Assembly (NCBI GenBank): GCA_947000775.1
Contig: CAMQGK010000038.1
Span: 2,212,501 to 2,276,500 of the forward strand
Length of the DNA: 64,000 nucleotides
Direction of reading: 5' to 3'
DNA from: Pterois miles
Taxonomy: Eukaryota > Chordata > Actinopteri > Perciformes > Scorpaenidae
The position numbers and the translations under genes were made by a program. Below, one piece after another: positions 34,101-45,941 of the stretch. Each line of letters begins with the position of its first letter. The stretch's first letter is position 1. The notes below the pieces were generated by a model. It was not told where the DNA came from and searched no databases. It saw only the letters and a program-made list of their open reading frames with translations.

Positions 34101-35149
34101 CACTTTGTGTGAGAAATGGTGTGAGAATACGTCAAGGGGAGCATGTGTTAGCTCTGCTTCCAATATGAGGGAAATCTGTGCCACATACCTCCGATATGAC
34201 ACAAGCCAAAACGACATGACTCACCCATGCTATATTTGATTAATAAAACTACAGCCGGCAAAATGTGTTTCAAAACAGCAGATCATTACCAAGGCACGGC
34301 TTGACTGGAGAAATGTAACATCGTATTATTATTATTAGAAGACAGAAACGTGTGTGCGGAGCATCTGATGCGATCAATAATAATATAATAATATCATAAT
34401 CCGAGTGTTGCATTTGTAGTTAAATATGTCTTCATTTTTCACGTTAGTGAGGCACATGTGAATGCAGGGTGATCATTCAGCTCATCCTGAAGAGGACAGC
34501 TGCCATATACATTTAATCCGTGCTTCTCTGAATCTTATAATAAATGTTATAACATGAATTTCCCAGCTTCAAGAGAAAAGGTTTCCATTGATTAGCACTT
34601 TACAAGCAATCAATTTTTACAAACCGGCTTGACCCCCTCGTCTATTACTGTTCCACAGGAAACTAACCCTCAGGACGATGGTCTATTACGAATTAAAAGA
34701 ATACAGAGAAGTGAAGAGTGGATGAGTAATTATTGAAACAGGGACGAAAGGAGGAGTGATGTTGAATAGACGTGTATAGATTTAAGGGGAGTGAAGACTA
34801 ATACGATGAAGCTACGAGTCTAATTCCTGTCGCATGAGCACGACAACGGCGATAGTGATGGCACGCTGATTACAAACAACCAGTCGGGATGCAGCATCCC
34901 AACCCCATAAAGCCAACATATCCCTCCCTTGTACCTGTCATATGATGTCGCATCACTCACCGACTCACCCAGAGACACAACGTACAGTGCAACACACACT
35001 ATAGCGGCCCATCACCATGAGAGATGGTGGCCACGCTCCTCCGGCTGCAGGAATAATGGCTCACACCTGTTAACCATGTCACCTCTGTTTGCTAATTGTC
35101 TCCTTGAGCTACATTGAGAGGAATTGACAGCATTGTGGCTTTTTGACAG

Positions 35150-35188
<39 letters not shown>

Positions 35189-35270
35189 GGGGGGGTAGTG
35201 TAATGAAAAGACTGGCCCCTTATTGGACTGGACCAGCTCTATTGCTGGGTGGTTACACCTACTTTCTTGT
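33911..35270. other. Unique block with two TG tracts; possible conserved noncoding DNA
   Basis: (TG)n runs lie at 34057-34098 and 35153-35182, the latter ending in GGGTGGGGGGGGGG. Between them, 34480-34690 is unique and AT-rich, with words such as CATTGATTAGCAC and CAATCAATTTTTAC that look regulatory. No gene is seen. Confidence 0.45.
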
Positions 35271-35818
35271 GGGCTTCTCACTGCCAACTCAAACGCATGG
35301 GGTATCTCTCTTGCATTACATTTGGACGGACCAGGGACGGCATTTCAATATACTCTCTCTACATGTCCTTTCAAAATAAACTTTTTGTTTCACAGGACAT
35401 TAGGCTTGGGCAACACAATCACTTATTTAAGTAAACAGTCGTGGTTGACTTCACCGACCACCGACGGGGCTGACGATACCGGCAAAGTCACGGGACTAAA
35501 GACTGATGCGGCAAAATGAGTCAACTTAGCATTTACTTTCACATGGGACACAAACAGCAGTCTCCTGGTTGACAGTCCTGTGTTTGTTTGACCCATCCAC
35601 CACCCATCCGGCCTGCCCTGAACGGACTCTCGCTATTAATACTACGTCACCTGCTCCGACCATCGAATAACACCGCGGGGGGATTAAATTAGTGTTAGTG
35701 GAAAGCCCGGTACGTCACATACCATCACTAAAGGGTGCCTCCGTGCATTCGTTTCCGATGCCGTGTGGTATTTACCAAACAGCGGTAATTAACGCGTTGG
35801 GAGTGAGAACAGGTTGGA
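35271..35818 (+). repeat. Dispersed repeat family A, copy 4 (longest)
   Basis: CTTTCAAAATAAACTTTTTG, GGACATTAGGCTTGGGCAAC, CAGTCTCCTGGTTGACAGTC, TTTGACCCATCCACCACCCA, GTGGAAAGCCCGGTACGTCA, TTTCCGATGCCGTGTGGTAT and GTGAGAACAGGTTGG. It is the most complete copy in the window (~550 bp) and shows what copies 1 and 2 have lost. No coding frame recognised. Confidence 0.6.
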
Positions 35819-35861
35819 TTCACATTTGGCTCCTCTTCCTATGTGACATGCAGGTTCAAAA

Positions 35862-36105
35862 AAATATACCGCCCACAACTTCGTCTGCAAAGGTGCACCA
35901 TATTTTTTCACCAATCAGAGCAGACTGGTCTTTTTCAGGTGGGGGTCTTAAAGAGACCGGCGCTAAAACGGAGCATTTCAGACAGAAGGTGAATACAGGC
36001 GTGTTCAGACAGACAGTTTTTGAACATTAAAGCATGTTAAACATGTTCTAGCAGAAATCCAACATACAAATATGAACCTGAAAATGAGCACGACGTTTCC
36101 TTTAA
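35862..36105 (-). mobile_element. Teleost dispersed element ending in CCTTTAA
   Basis: ACCGCCCACAACTTCGTCTG, AAAGGTGCACCATATTTTTT, CACCAATCAGAGCAGACTGG, GAGCATTTCAGACAGAAGGT and AACATACAAATATGAACCTG then GAGCACGACGTTTCCTTTAA. On the minus strand this begins TTAAAGGAAACGTCG, the start of a common fish element. The other end is not seen, so it may be truncated at about 35862. Confidence 0.6.
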
Positions 36106-37680
36106 TACTTGAATGTGTTGTTGTATCCCTTGGTCTAATTTATCAATATAAGGCAAAAAGAAATCTCCATCTGATATCAGTTTTTTCATTGGTCCCAGAC
36201 ATGTTTTTGTCCTGATGAAGGCTGAAATTTTCTAGCTTTTTCTCCTGATTCATCTCTGAGTTAATAAAGCTACTGATGCGTCTTCTGGACCATCTCTCTC
36301 CTGGACGCAGGAAAATAATCATATCTGTCTTTTAATTTTAACTCCTGTCAAGAAGGCAAACAAGTGTATTTCCTACAAATAATAATTCCATAAGTCCACT
36401 TTTCCATGGGCAAAATACACAGACTTCCTAAGCCGGCATAGATCAACTCCTTTGCGATTAAAATGTCAAACATTTTGAAATGATCTAGCTGATCGCATCA
36501 TGTAAAGTTCAGGAGGAATTTCCTAGTTAATCTTTAATGGATGTCAAATGAATATTTTAAGATAATCATCTCAATAGTTCTGCATCTGGACATCCAGTAT
36601 TTGGTGCAAGTATAGCTCATGAAAATAAGGTTGTAAAACTAAGTAGGCCACAGCTGTTATTTCCATGTGTCAGATACATTTAATCAACATTTCATACATT
36701 CTGCTGCTCATCTCATGTTCAGGTGGTAGCAGGTTGTGAATATTAATTAGGCTGCCACTAAAATCTGTAGTGCTCGCTTTTCAGGTGACAAAAGGTGATC
36801 AAGTGAATTATTAGTTTGAATTTTACATAACTGTACTTATTTTAAAGAGCTAAACCTAATCTGGGTCGAAAAGTGGACTGAACACTGGGCTCCGACCCAA
36901 TGAGAGGCCGCGCCCCTAGCGAGCACCAGCAGCAGTAGCATGATTCAGAGGCGTCTATTTGGGTGTCAGTTTGTGACATCACCAACATATCCTGCAGGTC
37001 TTTCTGCAACCAGAAGTGCAAACATATGTGGCCTGACACCCAGGATTAAAACACTCTCAGCTGCTAGCAGGAGTGTTCATTTTGCAGTCCTTGTCCCAAA
37101 TGCTATTCAACTGTCAAATCACATTCTAGTCCCAACATCATGTTCAATGTGAACAAAACACGAAAGTATAATACAATTTCATGTAATTTTTAACAGACTG
37201 CACAGTATGTTATAGATTTGCGTACCGCACAAAATATCTACTTGACAACATAGACAAAAAAAAAAGCGAAAAAAGTGATAAAAGCCAAAAGAGTTTGTTG
37301 GTGGAAAGCCACCATACCACAAATTTAGTAGTCAATACCAATACCAGTGAAATTCCACGTCTTGACATCCAATTCAATACCACAGTAAAAAACAAAAACA
37401 AAACAATAAATCCCATATACTTCAACACACACTCCATTACTACATTTGATAACATTACATTTAAACATACATCATAACGTTAATCAGTCACCTTCGCTCA
37501 GTACTCATTTTTACTGAAAAGAGCTTTAACGCATCATAATGTGGAGACAAATATGGTTCCTTCATACGTTAGCTGTTAGCTTTGTTACTTAGCCAAGCAG
37601 GACTGTGCTACCCACTGGCTTCTAACAGCTAAAGTTAACTAGCTCTCCTCTTGCTGATATCAAAACAGATTTGTTGTAAG
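36106..37680. other. Unique block
   Basis: Nothing recognised. An A run lies at 37256-37264. Frames at 36842-37152 and 37210-37477 are short, overlap on opposite strands, and match no family. Confidence 0.45.
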
Positions 37681-38040
37681 GCTAGGCAATATGGAGAAAA
37701 TCAAATATCACAATATTTTTGACCAAACACCTTGTTATCAATATTGAGACAATATAGTAAGGGTTGACCATTTGTGCTTACACAAAAGATATTCCTTTAT
37801 TTGTCCCACAGTGGAGAAATTTAATTCAAAATATTTACACAATGAGATGTTTGATAAATAATCTTCAGTAATGTGGATATAATGACTATGTGTAAAAGAC
37901 AAATTATAGAACAGCTAGAAAAGTCTGCTTTAAATTACATCACTTTACTGTAATGTAGTGTTTAAAGACAGGAAAAGGCAACACTTCTGCCATATTACAA
38001 TATCCAAAATCTAAGACGATATCTAGTCTCATATCACAAT
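37681..38040 (+). mobile_element. Teleost short DNA element, right end missing
   Basis: GCTAGGCAATATGGAGAAAA, ATCACAATATTTTTGACCAA, AATGTGGATATAATGACTAT, ATCACTTTACTGTAATGTAG and AAATCTAAGACGATATCTAG match in order a common fish element whose ends read GGCTGGGCAATAT and ATTGCCCAGCC. The right terminal ~30 bp are absent: the sequence stops at CATATCACAAT, exactly where the next element begins. Confidence 0.65.
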
Positions 38041-39101
38041 TAGGGATGCTAATACTGGAGAAAAAAAAATTAAAGAATAACCGACCTTGTTAACCTATTA
38101 TTAACCATTAACGACAAGATTAGTGCCTCATATGCAGCGGTGTGCCAACTGACAACAGACAACTGAGTCTCTAGTTCACCCATCCAGGACAGTTACTGTA
38201 GCAGCCACGGTGCTGCGTTCACTGTCCCCAGTTAACCTGTCCGGGAGCGTTAGCAGCCACGGTGCTGCGTTCACCTGTCTGCAGTTAGCAGCCCCGGGAG
38301 GAAACGGTGCTGCGTTCACTGTCCCCAGTTAACCTGTCCGGGAGCGTTAGCAGCCACGGTGCTGCGTTCACTGTCCCCAGTTAACCTGTCCGGGAGCGTT
38401 AGCAGCCACAGTGCTGCGTTCACTGTCCCCAGCTAACCTGTCCGGGAGCGTTAGCAGCCACAGTGCTGCGTTCACTGTCCCCAGCTAACCTGTCCGGGAG
38501 CGTTAGCAGCCACAGTGCTGCGTTCACTGTCCCCAGCTAACCTGTCCGGGAGCATTAGCAGCCACGGTGCTGCATTCACTGTCCCCAGTTAACCTGTACG
38601 GGAGCTTTAGCAGCCACGGTGCTGTGTGTAGTGTTACGGACATGCAACCACGTTCCCGGTTAAAGTCTCCACCGCACGTTGAGTTTAGTTTAGCAGGTTG
38701 TCAGCTATATGTCTGCCCGGCGTAACAATAGTAAGTGTCCGACAGACTGTGTATTTGTGCTACGTTAGCAGCTGCTAGCATTACCGGTGTGTGTGGCAGC
38801 AGGTGTGGTGTACCTGGTGGCGTTATAGCTGTAAACGTAGGTTTAACAGTGTGTGTGTGTGTGTACAGTTTATTTGACGGTGAATAATTAAGGTCTTGAC
38901 CCCCTCGTTGGCTCTTAAGGTGGACCAGCTTTTCTCCTTAAACTGACAAGCCGCGCCTCTGATTTTTGCTCAGCTTTTTCATCAGTTATTAATATTTCTT
39001 TTAACGCCTTTAACCGACAGTGTTAATCAGTTAAAAAGCTGAACGCTTAACGTCATTTTCAGAATTTTCACAACAGCTTGGTGGTTCTCGTGACATCCCT
39101 A
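38041..39101 (+). mobile_element. hAT-family non-autonomous element with internal minisatellite
   Basis: Begins TAGGGATG and ends CATCCCTA, exact 8-bp inverted ends. Subterminal ACCGACCTTGTTAACC at the left and GACAGTGTTAATCAGTTAAA, CTGAACGCTTAACGTC at the right are recognisable. Its relative at 6862-7503 retains hAT transposase motifs, which supports a hAT origin. This copy has no transposase but has expanded a 52-bp repeat. Flanking 8-mers (ATCACAAT, GTTGTCCA) do not match, so the duplication is lost or never formed. Confidence 0.65.
38201..38625 (+). repeat. 52-bp minisatellite, about 8 units plus a partial
   Basis: The unit starts GCAGCCACGGTGCTGCGTTC and continues ACTGTCCCCAGTTAACCTGT then CCGGGAGCGTTA. 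Unit starts fall at 38201, 38253, ~38298, 38350, 38402, 38454, 38506 and 38558, with a partial from 38610. Unit 2 is a variant (CACCTGTCTGCAGTTAGCAG) and units 2+3 together are 7 bp short. Units 5-7 share CACAGTGCTG and AGCTAACC variants, indicating stepwise duplication within that block. Consistent 52-bp phasing implies recent slippage or unequal exchange. Confidence 0.93.
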
Positions 39102-41106
39102 GTTGTCCATTCAATTTAGCGGCCAGAAAAATGGAGGTGATGATTGTGAATCACTAACTCTCTTAAATAACTGTGATATACTCCAGAGCAAGCCACTGAC
39201 CCGCCAACAGATGTAATGGGCACACAGGTACTGAACGTCTCGGCAGTGTGATCGAGAAGCACGGCACTCCTGAACAAGTGCGCGCTCCAACTGACTCCCC
39301 CCTTCCTCATAAATAAAGATTCAAATGAAAACAAAAGATTCATGCGTGGGCGTGTAAGTGTGACAGACACCTTTAATATCCTCCCCTTCCCTGTGATCAA
39401 TCGGTGTGATCGTACCTGTGTGACTGCCGCCGCTCCAATGAATGCCGGATGTCAGGAAGAGTGCCGACAGCTCCACAGAAGGTAGGACGACAAGAGCCTG
39501 TAAACAAAGCACACACACCAGGAAATTCACAGTCACCCGCGGTTGAAGCTTGACAAGTTTGCAACACTGGCGACAGAAGAGAAATACCCATTAAAACATT
39601 GTGCGTTGATCCAACCCCCACATCTTTGTTTTTCCACAGGACTTCCTGTGAGGATGTGATGTCATTTATACATCCACGAGTAATCTAACAAACGCATTAA
39701 CTGTAATTACTTGTGTGTATCAATTTTTTTACTTTTTTTCCATTTTCTTCCCATTATTACTTTTTATGTTGTCGGTTCAAGATGAGAGAATTGTAGTGGG
39801 GACACATACTGAGATGTCCAAGGTTCATCATTTGTTAGTTAAAAATGTTGTGGGGGAAAAAAAAAACAAAAAAAAAAACAAAATAGGAAGCTTTGTTCTC
39901 AGAAAACTGAGGAGCCTACGCAGCACAGCAGAGGATGTTATCTGATCCAGCCTTGAAGCCGCCGCCGCGTAACGCCAGAAAAATAATCATGCCGACTCAA
40001 AGTATGCAAAGTAAAAGACTGCCACACCCATTTAAAGTAGCATGAACCTCCGTGAGCGGCATTTAAGCCGAGGCCTCACAGAGAGAGGCCTGAACGACTT
40101 TTCACACCAGTCATGATCTACGAAATTATAGTTCCTGTCAAAAGTTTTAAAGCTTGATTAAGGTGGAAAACACTGGAAAAGGTTGTTTTATTCTTTGCTG
40201 AAGAAGCTAATTGATCCATTTCTACGCGGCTGACTAAACAGCTCCTGATTTAAATTTCATTTTATGTGACATTTCAAACGTTTGCTTGTATCTGCAGAAG
40301 TTTGCTTGGATGCTAATCTTTGAGATCTTGTTTTTGTATATTTACCTTCAATCTTTAGAGCTAAACGGCTGCTGTGTTGTTCCAGCACACCCAAAAGATC
40401 ACCTGTCAGTCACAGTGCGAGTGCGAACACCGCCATGCTCTTTACATGCTTCTCTGTAGGTGGCGCTCCTTTTTCTGTGATTCCTTCATGCTCGCGCTAT
40501 TACTTCGGATTTTAACTAGCAAAGGAAGTACGGGTCCAACAAATTCTCATGGCTTTTCTGGATGTGGAAAGGCAGCCAGGCATGGAGGAGCTGGCTCAGT
40601 CCTACAGCAGAGGGGGGGGGGGGCGGGTAGAGGGGGAGCACAGATGTGGAGGGTCTGCAGGAGGGCCACCCAGATCTACCCACCACTACTGTTTCAATGG
40701 AGCATCAAGAGTAGAAAACTCACACTCGCATACAGGGAACACACACACACGCTCACACAAAGCCACGATATCGCCTTAAGTCACAATCTAAATTGGCTCC
40801 CAAGGGCATACCGACTACCTTGTTCACCAAAGGCATTGTGTATGTTTTCTGAGTGCTTAGCATATGCTGCCGTAACCTGAGATCTCCCTCTCTCTCTGTC
40901 TCTCTCCGTCTCTCTCTCTCTCTCTCCCTTGCAAGCACAATACACATGTACACAAACACACAACAATGTTGCTAGAAGTTGCTCTGTTTCGTCCCTTTAC
41001 GTATTTCCCATCAGGCCCTTAATTAAATTCAAAATAGTTCACATCTACCTATTAAACCGCGTTGCACCGACCGCCCACCAGACAAACCTCAACAGAGACA
41101 CAGATG

Positions 41107-41109
<3 letters not shown>
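39102..41109. other. Unique block
   Basis: Includes a G run at 40611-40623, CT-rich simple DNA at 40889-40927 and A-rich DNA at 39856-39880. The 168-codon frame at 40374-40880 crosses the G run and CA-rich DNA and has no recognisable domain. Confidence 0.5.
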
Positions 41110-41185
<76 letters not shown>

Positions 41186-41192
41186 TGGGGGG
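41110..41192. repeat. (TG)n microsatellite, ~37 units, with G-rich end
   Basis: Pure TG to 41184 then GTGGGGGGG. Confidence 0.97.
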
Positions 41193-41429
41193 GAACTATG
41201 AGGATTTCCTCTCAGATCACAAGCAATGAGGATTGTCATGTTGTCTGCTTTTTATACCGCCATATGATATTGCAATGTCGACGTATGAGAGGTAAACATT
41301 TTCTCTGTCAAAAACAATCTATCAGGTTGCTTTTCTGGACAGGCTCGGGAGCTGATTTGCCTACATCTTCAAAATGGTTAGTGCTGTCAAAGGCAACGCG
41401 ATGGTAACATTTTCAAGCAAATTTCCTTT

Positions 41430-42247
41430 CACGCAACTAATTTATTTGGCGCATTGACGTAATCGATCTTTCAGAGGCTGCAGGGCTGGAAAGAAACTAG
41501 AAAACCTGAGGAATCCACCGGTGCCAAACGTGTCGCACTAGCTTGTCACAAAAGCGGTTAAATAACGCTCCAAACTTATGCTATATTTTGGCGAGGAATA
41601 AACATGTTGCCTTGTTATGATTTGAGCATATTTTGTTATGCTAAACTCAGAACCTGTGAGGGTTTCTGGAGAATATTTGTCATTCTTTTGCGTTGTTAAT
41701 TGATTTTCAGTAATTTGCATTAATACAATCGATATTTCAGAGGTTGCAGCTGGCTCAGTTGTGAAGCTACTATGATGATATATATATGAAACTACAATAC
41801 CCAAGGAATCCATTGGTACCATGCAGGTCATACTAGCTTGGCGCGAAGGAAGCTAAATAGAGCACCAAGCTTAGGCTACACTTTCACAAGGAAAGCCTGT
41901 TATGGCCATTTTTAATGACGTCCCTTGACCTCTAACCTCCAGATATGTGAATGACAATGGGTTCTATGGGTACCCACGAGTCTCCCCTTTACAGACATGC
42001 CCACTTTATGATAATCACATGCAGTCTGGGGCAAGTAGTAGTCAAGTCAGCACACTGACAGCTGTTAATTGATTTCCAATAATAAATTTATACATACAAT
42101 TGCATAGAGCAGCATATTTGCTACTCCATGTTGATAGGAGTATTATATACTTGACAAATCTCCCTTTATGGTACATTTCAAATGGATAAAAAATGTGCAT
42201 TACATTTGCAATTAATCTTGATTAAATATTTTAATAAACTGACAGCC
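41430..42247 (-). mobile_element. Family M1 element with partial internal duplication
   Basis: Two partial copies lie head to tail. The first (about 41462-41712) runs from AATCGATCTTTCAGAGGCTG through AACTAGAAAACCTGAGGAAT to GTTGTTAATTGATTTTCAG. The second restarts at AATCGATATTTCAGAGGTTG (41727) and continues through CCCTTGACCTCTAACCTCCA to the terminal AAACTGACAGCC near 42247. The first copy lacks the middle third (the CCCTTGACCTC part). Orientation is minus relative to the copy at 1736. Confidence 0.7.
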
Positions 42248-43214
42248 TTAAAAATTATAATTTACATGATCAAAAATGAGTGTAGAGTCATGAATAATAT
42301 GTTGCTAACTGGATTCAAAGGCAGCAGGTATAGACAGGCTGTTGTTCTACCGGAGTCAAATACCACAGCTACTGACACTTGATCAAATCCACTACATCTA
42401 TGATTTGATATCAAAGCACACTGCGGAGTAATGAAAATAGCTAACATTTAAAGACAGTCTAACCTTTCCTGTGTTTACCTTATTAAAGAGTGTGTACCTT
42501 AACTGGTAGTGCAATACACATAGGGGGTGGGTGGATGGGGGGGAACAATGTGTATAAAGCCGGCAGTGTTTAAGCAGGCGAACGGTAAAGTAATAGGCAA
42601 GAGCAGTGAAGTGTTGATTCTACAAAAGATGCGGGGGGAAAATTGCACCTTAGTGCACACACGCACACACAAGCAAACACACATATGTGCGCGCACGCAC
42701 ACACACACACACACATTCCCTTCCCCTCCTCGATATACTCCCACAACACGGCCGGCTGCCTGGCAGCCGAAGTTAACATTTTCAGAGAAAATATTCCTTG
42801 CCTCCAATAGTCCGATGTAATTCATTTTCCATCTCTGTTCATTAATCATTGTTAAAATTAGTGATCCATTTCTTCCACTCTGCCATCTGCACTCAGCTTC
42901 CTAACAAACATGACACCTCAGCGCATAATAAAAGCTGACAGCTACGAGGAGGCCTTTCCAAATAGCTTTCTGCATATGTGCACCTCCACGACTTGATGCC
43001 GTTGTCAGACAAAAGTAGATTATTTAGACCGCTGGCTGCAGAGAGTACATACACACACACACACACACACACAAACACACAGACACACACACATATACGC
43101 AAACATACAGTATATGAACATACACATGTGCATGCATGCACTTATGTGTCCCAAGAATGCGTGGCTACATGTCAGAGGCAGGGAAAAAAAATATCACACA
43201 CAAATAATCTCAGA

Positions 43215-43312
<98 letters not shown>

Positions 43313-43849
43313 CAACAGATGTGCCTAATCTTGAATGGAATGTGCTAAAATCCTGATAAGGAAAATCTCCCTCATACTTCTCAGCAAAGGGGTAAAGTGA
43401 GGAAAACGAGGAAAAGGGGAAACATACAAAATATAAGCAATCATGAAAGCCAAGAGAGCGAAAGAAACACGGAGAAAGAGAGAGGCCTTAAAAGTCTCCG
43501 GTTTACCCCTACAAGGTTTCTGCTTTAACATCAGCTGGAACAGTGTTGTACTTTTCCGTTTGCATTTTCTTCCAGCAGCTGTGGCATTTGTGCGTGTATT
43601 TGTTGTGATACTGTATATCAGCTCGGCTACACCCTGAACTTGACTCTGCTACGCTAAGAGCTAATGCAGCTAAAAGGCAGACAGAGAGAAAGAGAGAGTG
43701 AGTCAAAGGGTTTCAGGTCACCCAGGCCTCATAAACACCCTCTGATTCACGTAAAAATACCTCGATGGAAAGCTCTCCACTCCCCAGATGCCCCGGCAGG
43801 CACACAGTATCCGGACACACAGTCCGATTTAGGCTGAAAACGCTGGAAT
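42248..43849. other. Unique block with CA tracts
   Basis: CA-rich runs lie at 42700-42714 and 43052-43093 (imperfect). A G-rich GGGGGTGGGTGGATGGGGGG patch lies at 42523-42542. No gene seen. Confidence 0.5.
43218..43309. repeat. (CA)n microsatellite, 46 units
   Basis: Pure CA over 92 bp, 125 bp downstream of the imperfect CA run at 43052-43093. Confidence 0.98.
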
Positions 43850-44860
43850 TCTCGTGTATTTATTAAAAGTGGGGGGAAAAAATGTTTCAATGGATCATGA
43901 TTTTTTTTTTTTACAATATTCAAATTGATTTTACAATACCAGAATCAATATATTTGCTTAATTTGAGTCTATGTAGAGGCAGAAGGAAGTTACCGCTTTT
44001 AGTCTTGTAGTCCGGGAAACATAAAGTCATATCCGCTCCGTATCCGTCAACCAAAACAAACCACAGCGAGCCGAAATGAGGAAACAGAAAACGGCGGAGG
44101 ATCTGCGTGGATACGATCTGCACGCACATTTTAAATCCAACAGTGTAAACACCACACATCCAGTAAAGGATGGAAACACTTTGGGTTTCATACGTGGCTA
44201 GACATCACGACTAAAGCTGCAAGCTAACTCTGTCATAGACAGGAAAAGTTATTGTATCGCGGTAACATGCGGTCCGGTGGGCCGTCGCTCTCGTCTCTGA
44301 GGTCAAATGGGCCGACATTACAACTGTAGATCACCATATACTGACATTTATGTTAAATGCATTCAAACGACCTCGATGGAGCTGAACATGGATGGATAAA
44401 GAGAACGGAGCTGACGGAGAGCTAGAGACCACTTTGGAGAAGTTAGAGGAAGTAGACACCTGGGACTACGCCCGGTTTTCAAAATAAGGCACTAACAAAG
44501 GCAACTGTATATACAAAATAAATATACATATATATTATATATGTTGAATTATATTCAACAGAAGTAGAAAACATTACATGTTGAAAAAAACACTAATTTG
44601 TGAAGGAAATATCTTTATTCTTTGATTTTTTTTTAGTTTGCAGGACAAAACTGACTGACAATGATCCTACATATGACTTCATATATGCTGTCAAACATTT
44701 TTACTCTATCAATTTAGAAAGTAAAAGTCCCTAGAAGTGTCTGATTCAACTTTTCCCATGGTCTAGTGTCAAAAAAATTGAATCAAAATCACAATATTTA
44801 AAAGTAAAAGTATCCTGATAGTATCAAATCGTGAGGTAGGTGTATCATCCCGCCTCTAGT
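43850..44860. mobile_element. Possible degenerate DNA element
   Basis: Near the left, TACAATATTCAAATTGATTT is a rough inverse of GAATCAAAATCACAATATTT at 44780. Words such as GTATCAAATCGTGAGGTAGG and TGTATCATCCCGCCTCTAGT occur at the edge of common fish hAT-like elements. Evidence for exact ends is weak, so this is only a suggestion. Confidence 0.3.
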
Positions 44861-45121
44861 ATTTACTGCACTCAGACTCTGGTTAATGAAGCGTAAAGCG
44901 AGGACGCACTAATATCTGTGAATTCAGCTGAAGTAAACAGGCACGGCCACATCAGAAACCCAGGCTGCAAGTAAAATCTTTAACACTTCGTCGCGACTTA
45001 CTTATGATCAAAATCAGAATTTCTATTATCGCTGAATGACTTTTCCACAAACAAGCTCAAAATCATAAAAAACATATTCAAAAAAAAATTCACAAAGAAT
45101 AAATTTGAATCCCACTTCCTC

Positions 45122-45124
<3 letters not shown>

Positions 45125-45210
<86 letters not shown>
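45125..45210. repeat. (CA)n microsatellite, 43 units
   Basis: Pure CA over 86 bp after CTTCCTCCCT. Confidence 0.98.
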
Positions 45211-45211
<1 letters not shown>

Positions 45212-45376
45212 CTTACTCACAGTACCTTCCCCAGTCTCTTGTTAACACCCCCCAACTGTCCCTTCTCACATCCACACACATATGCACAATATCACAAATG
45301 TGCACACACCCACACACATATTCACACACTTAAACCTCAACAATCCTATGCTGCTGTAGTCCTCTGATTCTCTTCT

Positions 45377-45480
<104 letters not shown>

Positions 45481-45649
45481 TCAGGATCCCTCCCTGGCGA
45501 GGTGTGTGTGTGCCTCTGCCCGAGGCACAGCACATTAATCTATATAATGCCCTCAAAGAGAAGGCTTTTTCACACCGCTAACTGCCAAGGACTACGAGGG
45601 GCAGCGGCTGAGCCATGATTCAGCTGTTAGCCCAACTGGCGTCCCTGCG

Positions 45650-45712
45650 CGCACACACACTCACACGCGCACACACCCCCGCACTCCACCCAACACACAC
45701 ACACACACACAC
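45650..45712. repeat. Imperfect CA/CG-rich simple repeat
   Basis: CGCGCACACACACTCACACG then a short pure CA run at 45690-45712. Confidence 0.85.
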
Positions 45713-45941
45713 AATATGTTAGCAAGAATACACACATACACCCTTCGCTGGCAAGAAAGACAACACAGACACCTTTGTGGGACGCATTCATCAACACTAT
45801 GAAGTGCACATCGGACCTCTATAGTTTTTTGAACGCTCGTATCATCTTTACTTTTTCCTTGATCTGATAGTTCCTGATGTTATATGTGATGATGACAGGT
45901 GATATGATGTTATATAGTTCCTGTTATAGTTTTGCCAATTT

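Noticed and set aside
38201..38625. CRISPR-like array
   Set aside because: The 52-bp units are contiguous with no variable spacers and lie inside a eukaryotic transposon; it is a minisatellite.
40374..40880. 168-codon plus-strand frame
   Set aside because: It crosses a 13-G run and CA-rich simple sequence and shows no domain.
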